From Flavobacterium sp. NG2 (GTDB lineage Bacteria; Bacteroidota; Bacteroidia; Flavobacteriales; Flavobacteriaceae): 64,000 nt of DNA. The notes under the pieces were generated by a model that worked only from the letters and a program-made list of their open reading frames with translations, made no database searches and was not told the DNA's origin. The position numbers and the translations under genes are program-made. Each line of letters opens with the position of its first letter. Positions within the stretch are counted from its first letter, which is position 1. The DNA lies in contig NZ_CP139420.1 in the NCBI RefSeq assembly GCF_034119845.1, positions 4,090,275 through 4,154,274 of the forward strand, read 5' to 3'. Shown here in pieces: positions 61,080 to 64,000 of the stretch.

Positions 61080-62141
61080 GTGAACTCCAATGAAAAATAC
61101 ATCCAGCGCTGTATTGACCTAGCCAAAAACGGCTTAGGCACGACTTACCCCAACCCGATGGTAGGAAGCGTGATTGTATATGACGGAAAAATCATTGGCG
61201 AAAGTTGGCATAAGAAAGCAGGAGAAGGTCATGCCGAAGTCAACGCTGTTAATTCAGTAAAAGACAAATCACTACTTTCTAAAGCAACCATTTATGTTAG
61301 TTTAGAACCTTGTAGCCATTTTGGAAAAACACCTCCTTGTTGCGATTTAATCATTCAAAACAAAATCCCCAATGTTGTTATAGGCACTGTAGACCCTAAT
61401 AACAAAGTGGCAGGAAGAGGCATTCAACGATTAATTGATGCTGGAATTAATGTCAAAGTAGGTTTCCTTGAAGCCGAATGCAATGAACTCAACAAGCGCT
61501 TTTTTACATTTCATCAAAAGAAGCGACCTTATATTATATTAAAGTGGGCGGAAAGCCAAGATGGTTTTATTGCACCGATCCTTCGACAAGCTCAGGATGA
61601 CATAAAAGAAAAGAAACCCGTTTGGATTACATCAAAATATTCTAGGCAATTGGTTCATAAATGGAGGAGTGAAGAACAAGCGATTTTAGTAGGAACGCAA
61701 ACCGTCATTGATGACAACCCAAAACTAGATGTTAGAGATTGGACCGGTAACAATCCTGTTAGAATTGTTCTAGACAGAAAAAATCGCATCCCAAAAAACA
61801 GTACTATTTTTGACAACCAAGTTAAAACTATAATAATTTGCGAATCGATTAACGAAAAAAGCTCAGAAAATTGTATATTTGAGAGTATCGATTTTGAAAA
61901 AGAAATTTCGACCCAAATTATTGAGCTATTATACAAGTATGAAATTCAATCAGTTATCATTGAAGGAGGTAGACAAACTTTACAAACTTTCATAGACAAC
62001 AACCTTTGGGACGAAGCATTAATTTTCATAGGAAAACCTTTTTTCAAACAAGGAATCCAAGCCCCTATAATCAACCATTCTTGTTTCGACAAACAACAAA
62101 TCGGTCAAGACGAACTTAAAATTTATAAAAACCATGATTGA
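61080..62141 (+). CDS. ribD: Bifunctional riboflavin deaminase/reductase RibD
   Basis: This 353-residue enzyme deaminates and then reduces the early pyrimidine of riboflavin synthesis. The deaminase domain (1-145) has the zinc signature HAEVNAV (His51, Glu53) and PCSHFGKTPPCC. The reductase domain is at about 150-350 (ILKWAESQDGFIAP, ILVGTQTVIDDNPKLDVRDW, SVIIEGGRQTLQTFID). GTG 61080 is the only start that keeps MNSNEKYIQRCIDLAKNGLG; the next Met (27) is inside the first motif. Residues 168-175 (LRQAQDDI) are encoded by a dispersed-repeat sequence. It overlaps the next gene by 8 bases. Confidence 0.93.
   Translation: MNSNEKYIQRCIDLAKNGLGTTYPNPMVGSVIVYDGKIIGESWHKKAGEGHAEVNAVNSVKDKSLLSKATIYVSLEPCSHFGKTPPCCDLIIQNKIPNVVIGTVDPNNKVAGRGIQRLIDAGINVKVGFLEAECNELNKRFFTFHQKKRPYIILKWAESQDGFIAPILRQAQDDIKEKKPVWITSKYSRQLVHKWRSEEQAILVGTQTVIDDNPKLDVRDWTGNNPVRIVLDRKNRIPKNSTIFDNQVKTIIICESINEKSSENCIFESIDFEKEISTQIIELLYKYEIQSVIIEGGRQTLQTFIDNNLWDEALIFIGKPFFKQGIQAPIINHSCFDKQQIGQDELKIYKNHD
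61582..61602 (+). repeat. R7-type repeat fragment inside the ribD coding sequence
   Basis: TTCGACAAGCTCAGGATGAC (+A) matches the intergenic R7 element at 13655-13675 (reversed) at 18 of 21 positions. It is in frame in the loop between the two RibD domains and adds about eight residues. Confidence 0.7.
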
Positions 62142-62739
62142 AGCCATCATATTTGATTTTGGTGATATATTCATCAACCTAGACAAACCCGCAACTTTTG
62201 AAGGATTAAAAAAATTAGGTCTTTCAGAATGGAATGACGATTTAGATTATTTAAATCATCAATTTGAAATGGGAAAAATCTCAAAAGATGATTTTTTATC
62301 AGGCATTCAAAAACATTGCCCCAATGCAACTACAGAAGAAATTCTTAAAACTTGGAATGCAATTTTGTTAGACTTCCCTCTTTATCGTTTAGAATTTTTA
62401 CAAATGCTTACGCAAAAGTATCGTTTGTTCCTTCTAAGTAATACTGATGCAATCCATATTGAAAAATTCCAAAAAAAAACAGGCGAGACTTTTTACACTG
62501 ATTTTTACCGTTGTTTTGAACATGTTTATTTTTCATACGAAATAGGAATGCGCAAACCCAATGTTGACATATACGAATATGTTCTAAACAACCATAGTCT
62601 TGTAGCTGAAAAAACCTTATTTGTTGATGACAAACAAGAAAACACTGATGCCGCTAAAACCATTGGATTAAACGTTTGGAATCTTCAAGTAGGAGAAGAA
62701 GATGTAGTAGAATTATTCGAAAAGATGATTATTAAATAG
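62134..62739 (+). CDS. HAD-IA phosphatase (YihX-like)
   Basis: This 201-residue cytoplasmic phosphatase has motif I IIFDFGDIFINLD (nucleophile Asp8), motif II LLSNTDAIHI and motif IV FVDDKQENTDAAKTIG, with the small helical cap between (about 18-90). FEMGKISKDDFLSGI fits the YihX (glucose-1-phosphate phosphatase) branch. Start ATG 62134 overlaps the ribD stop by 8 bases, so translation is coupled. In some bacteria a HAD enzyme removes the phosphate of the RibD product, which would make this a candidate for the missing riboflavin phosphatase; that is inference. Confidence 0.83.
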   Translation: MIEAIIFDFGDIFINLDKPATFEGLKKLGLSEWNDDLDYLNHQFEMGKISKDDFLSGIQKHCPNATTEEILKTWNAILLDFPLYRLEFLQMLTQKYRLFLLSNTDAIHIEKFQKKTGETFYTDFYRCFEHVYFSYEIGMRKPNVDIYEYVLNNHSLVAEKTLFVDDKQENTDAAKTIGLNVWNLQVGEEDVVELFEKMIIK

Positions 62740-62743
62740 ATTT

Positions 62744-63376
62744 TTGAACTCTACAGATACTTATAAAACGATCGCTTTCCCTAGCGAAGAAACCTTATTC
62801 AAAGAAAAAAACAGTAAATTCTTCGGATATGCATACCCTATTGCGTCCGAAGAAGAGGTCAAGCCTATTCTTGAAGACCTTCGAAAAATCCATCCAAACG
62901 CAAGACACATTTGTTATGCCTATCAAATTGGGCATGAAAAAATTAGCTATCGCGCTAATGACGATGGTGAACCCAATAACACCGCTGGCATCCCGATATA
63001 CGGACAAATACAGTCTTTTGGACTTACCAATGTTTTAGTTGCCGTGGTACGATTTTTCGGAGGCACCAAACTTGGTGTTGGCGGTCTCATTTCTGCTTAC
63101 AAAAATTCGGCTCAAATTACTCTAGACAGTTGTCAAATAATCGAAAAAACTATTGATGTTTATTATTCCATTTCATTTGACTACCAAAATATGAATAAAG
63201 CGATGCGAGTTATCAAAGAACAAAAACTCGAAATCGTGAATCAAGAAATGGAACTTAATCCTGAATCGGGACTACCCATTGGAAAAATAGAGCTCAAAAC
63301 ACGAAAAAAAAATGCCGAAAAAATATTCGACATTTTCAATTCTATGTATGAAATTCACATTAAAATTACGGAATAA
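62744..63376 (+). CDS. yigZ: YigZ/IMPACT-family protein (TTG start)
   Basis: The 210 residues have the YigZ/UPF0029 N-terminal domain (about 18-130, FFGYAYPIASEEEVKPILED, then HICYAYQIG and FGGTKLGVGGLISAY) and the DUF1949 C-terminal ferredoxin-like domain (about 140-205). It is related to eukaryotic IMPACT, which binds the translation regulator GCN1; bacterial function is unclear. TTG 62744 lies 4 bases after the HAD stop; no ATG is placed suitably. It is the third gene of the ribD operon. Confidence 0.87.
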   Translation: MNSTDTYKTIAFPSEETLFKEKNSKFFGYAYPIASEEEVKPILEDLRKIHPNARHICYAYQIGHEKISYRANDDGEPNNTAGIPIYGQIQSFGLTNVLVAVVRFFGGTKLGVGGLISAYKNSAQITLDSCQIIEKTIDVYYSISFDYQNMNKAMRVIKEQKLEIVNQEMELNPESGLPIGKIELKTRKKNAEKIFDIFNSMYEIHIKITE

Positions 63377-63399
63377 ACAACTTCTCCCTTAACTCATTT

Positions 63400-63801
63400 T
63401 TAAATCAACAACAGACGCTCTTTTACATAGTCTGGAGGAGCCATTGGACGACCTGTTTTCATGTTCACAAACACCAAAATTGAATTCGCAATTGTTAACA
63501 ACTCCATTTTCTCATTATAGATCTCATAATCAAATTCAATCTTAACAGAAGTCTGCGCTTTAAATAGTGTTTTAACAGTAATTAAATCATCATAGCGCGC
63601 TGGTTTTTTATAATTTATATTTAGCGAAACAACAGGCAACATCACCCCATTTTCTTCCATCCACTTGTACGAAACCCCCATATTCCTTAGCCATTCCACT
63701 CTTCCCATTTCAAAATACTGTGCATAATTACCATGGTAAACAACCCCCATCTGATCTGTTTCTGAATATCTCACTCGGACTTTAAACTCGAATTCTTTCA
63801 T
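63400..63801 (-). CDS. Acyl-CoA thioesterase (YbgC/4-hydroxybenzoyl-CoA thioesterase fold)
   Basis: This 133-residue hot-dog-fold thioesterase hydrolyses acyl-CoA. The active-site segment RYSETDQMGVVYHGNYAQYFE (Asp16, then GVVYHGNYAQYFE as in YbgC) is intact, with KPARYDDLITVKTLF and the RPMAPPDYVKERL end. It is cytoplasmic. It converges with the ribD operon. In several flavobacteria this gene stands beside dnaA, which would lie beyond the window's right edge. Confidence 0.87.
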   Translation of the reverse strand: MKEFEFKVRVRYSETDQMGVVYHGNYAQYFEMGRVEWLRNMGVSYKWMEENGVMLPVVSLNINYKKPARYDDLITVKTLFKAQTSVKIEFDYEIYNEKMELLTIANSILVFVNMKTGRPMAPPDYVKERLLLI

Positions 63802-64000
63802 ATTTATTTTTTAAAAAATTAACCCTATTTTTTTGAAGTTTCAACAAGCGCTTACAACAATTTTTCTACAAATTCAACCCCCAAATATTTTTTTTTACAG
63901 AAATTTGTTCACATATTTGTTAACCCAAAAGAAAGACAAAAATAGGTTGCTTTTCCACGGAGCAATTAATACAAAATTAAAATAATTTATTATAGAATTT
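63802..64000. other. AT-rich region at the window edge
   Basis: No gene is seen. It holds several TTTGTTcAcA-like words (AAATTTGTTCACATATTTGT at 63901-63920) and TTTTCCACG at 63951-63959, two mismatches from a DnaA box (TTATCCACA). It may be part of an origin region, but the match is weak. Confidence 0.3.

Overview
The window looks like a chromosomal segment of a Flavobacterium-type member of the Bacteroidota. The DNA is AT-rich. Many genes carry the Bacteroidota -7 promoter motif TAnnTTTG just upstream of the start codon. The gene content also fits the group: a T9SS-sorted secreted protein, TonB-dependent receptor, MenD, RskA-type anti-sigma factor, LETM1-related protein and YigZ. Intergenic regions are crowded with short palindromic repeat families.

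Layout. 1-3.9 kb: the end of a nitrate ABC transporter operon (nrtA fragment, permease, ATPase), split by two tandem copies of a large hairpin repeat and followed by a chlorite dismutase that keeps the haem-ligand His and the distal Arg. 4.1-9.3 kb: an accessory stretch with a leucine-rich-repeat/coiled-coil protein, an HNH endonuclease and small proteins, separated by palindromic, GC-richer spacers. 9.3-13.4 kb: secreted cupin, Tat-exported dienelactone hydrolase-like enzyme, DUF2853 protein, menD. 13.8-20.4 kb: a TonB receptor/TPR lipoprotein/two-piece DUF4331 operon, divergent from an ECF sigma/anti-sigma pair. 20.7-33.7 kb: tRNA-dihydrouridine synthase, a thioredoxin lipoprotein gene broken by one in-frame TGA, MATE-prohibitin operon, glycosyltransferase, LETM1-related protein, SulP transporter with carbonic anhydrase, OxyR, and two paralogous 66-residue proteins. 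33.8-43.1 kb: mnmD, ilvE, T9SS cargo, NTP pyrophosphohydrolase, DPP III-like peptidase, and an ECF sigma/membrane protein/Spy-like operon. 43.2-56.7 kb: mtaB, HAD phosphatase, DUF2007, truncated DEAD-box protein, NtrC-like regulator without a DNA-binding domain, NatAB-type exporter, grpE-dnaJ, a hisS with a large extra insertion, and a MacB-type permease. 56.7-59.8 kb: one insertion sequence nested inside another, with both target duplications readable. 59.8-63.8 kb: prmC, ribD, HAD phosphatase, yigZ and a thioesterase.

The most unusual signals are: (a) the split DUF4331/TonB/ECF locus; (b) the roughly 100-residue insertion in HisRS; (c) a fragment of a dispersed repeat fixed in frame inside ribD; (d) the IS-in-IS structure; (e) a chlorite dismutase tied to nitrate uptake; (f) the LRR/HNH accessory pair with palindromic tails. 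Coordinates and motifs were read directly from the sequence. Family names rest on recognised motifs and on length; no database search was possible.
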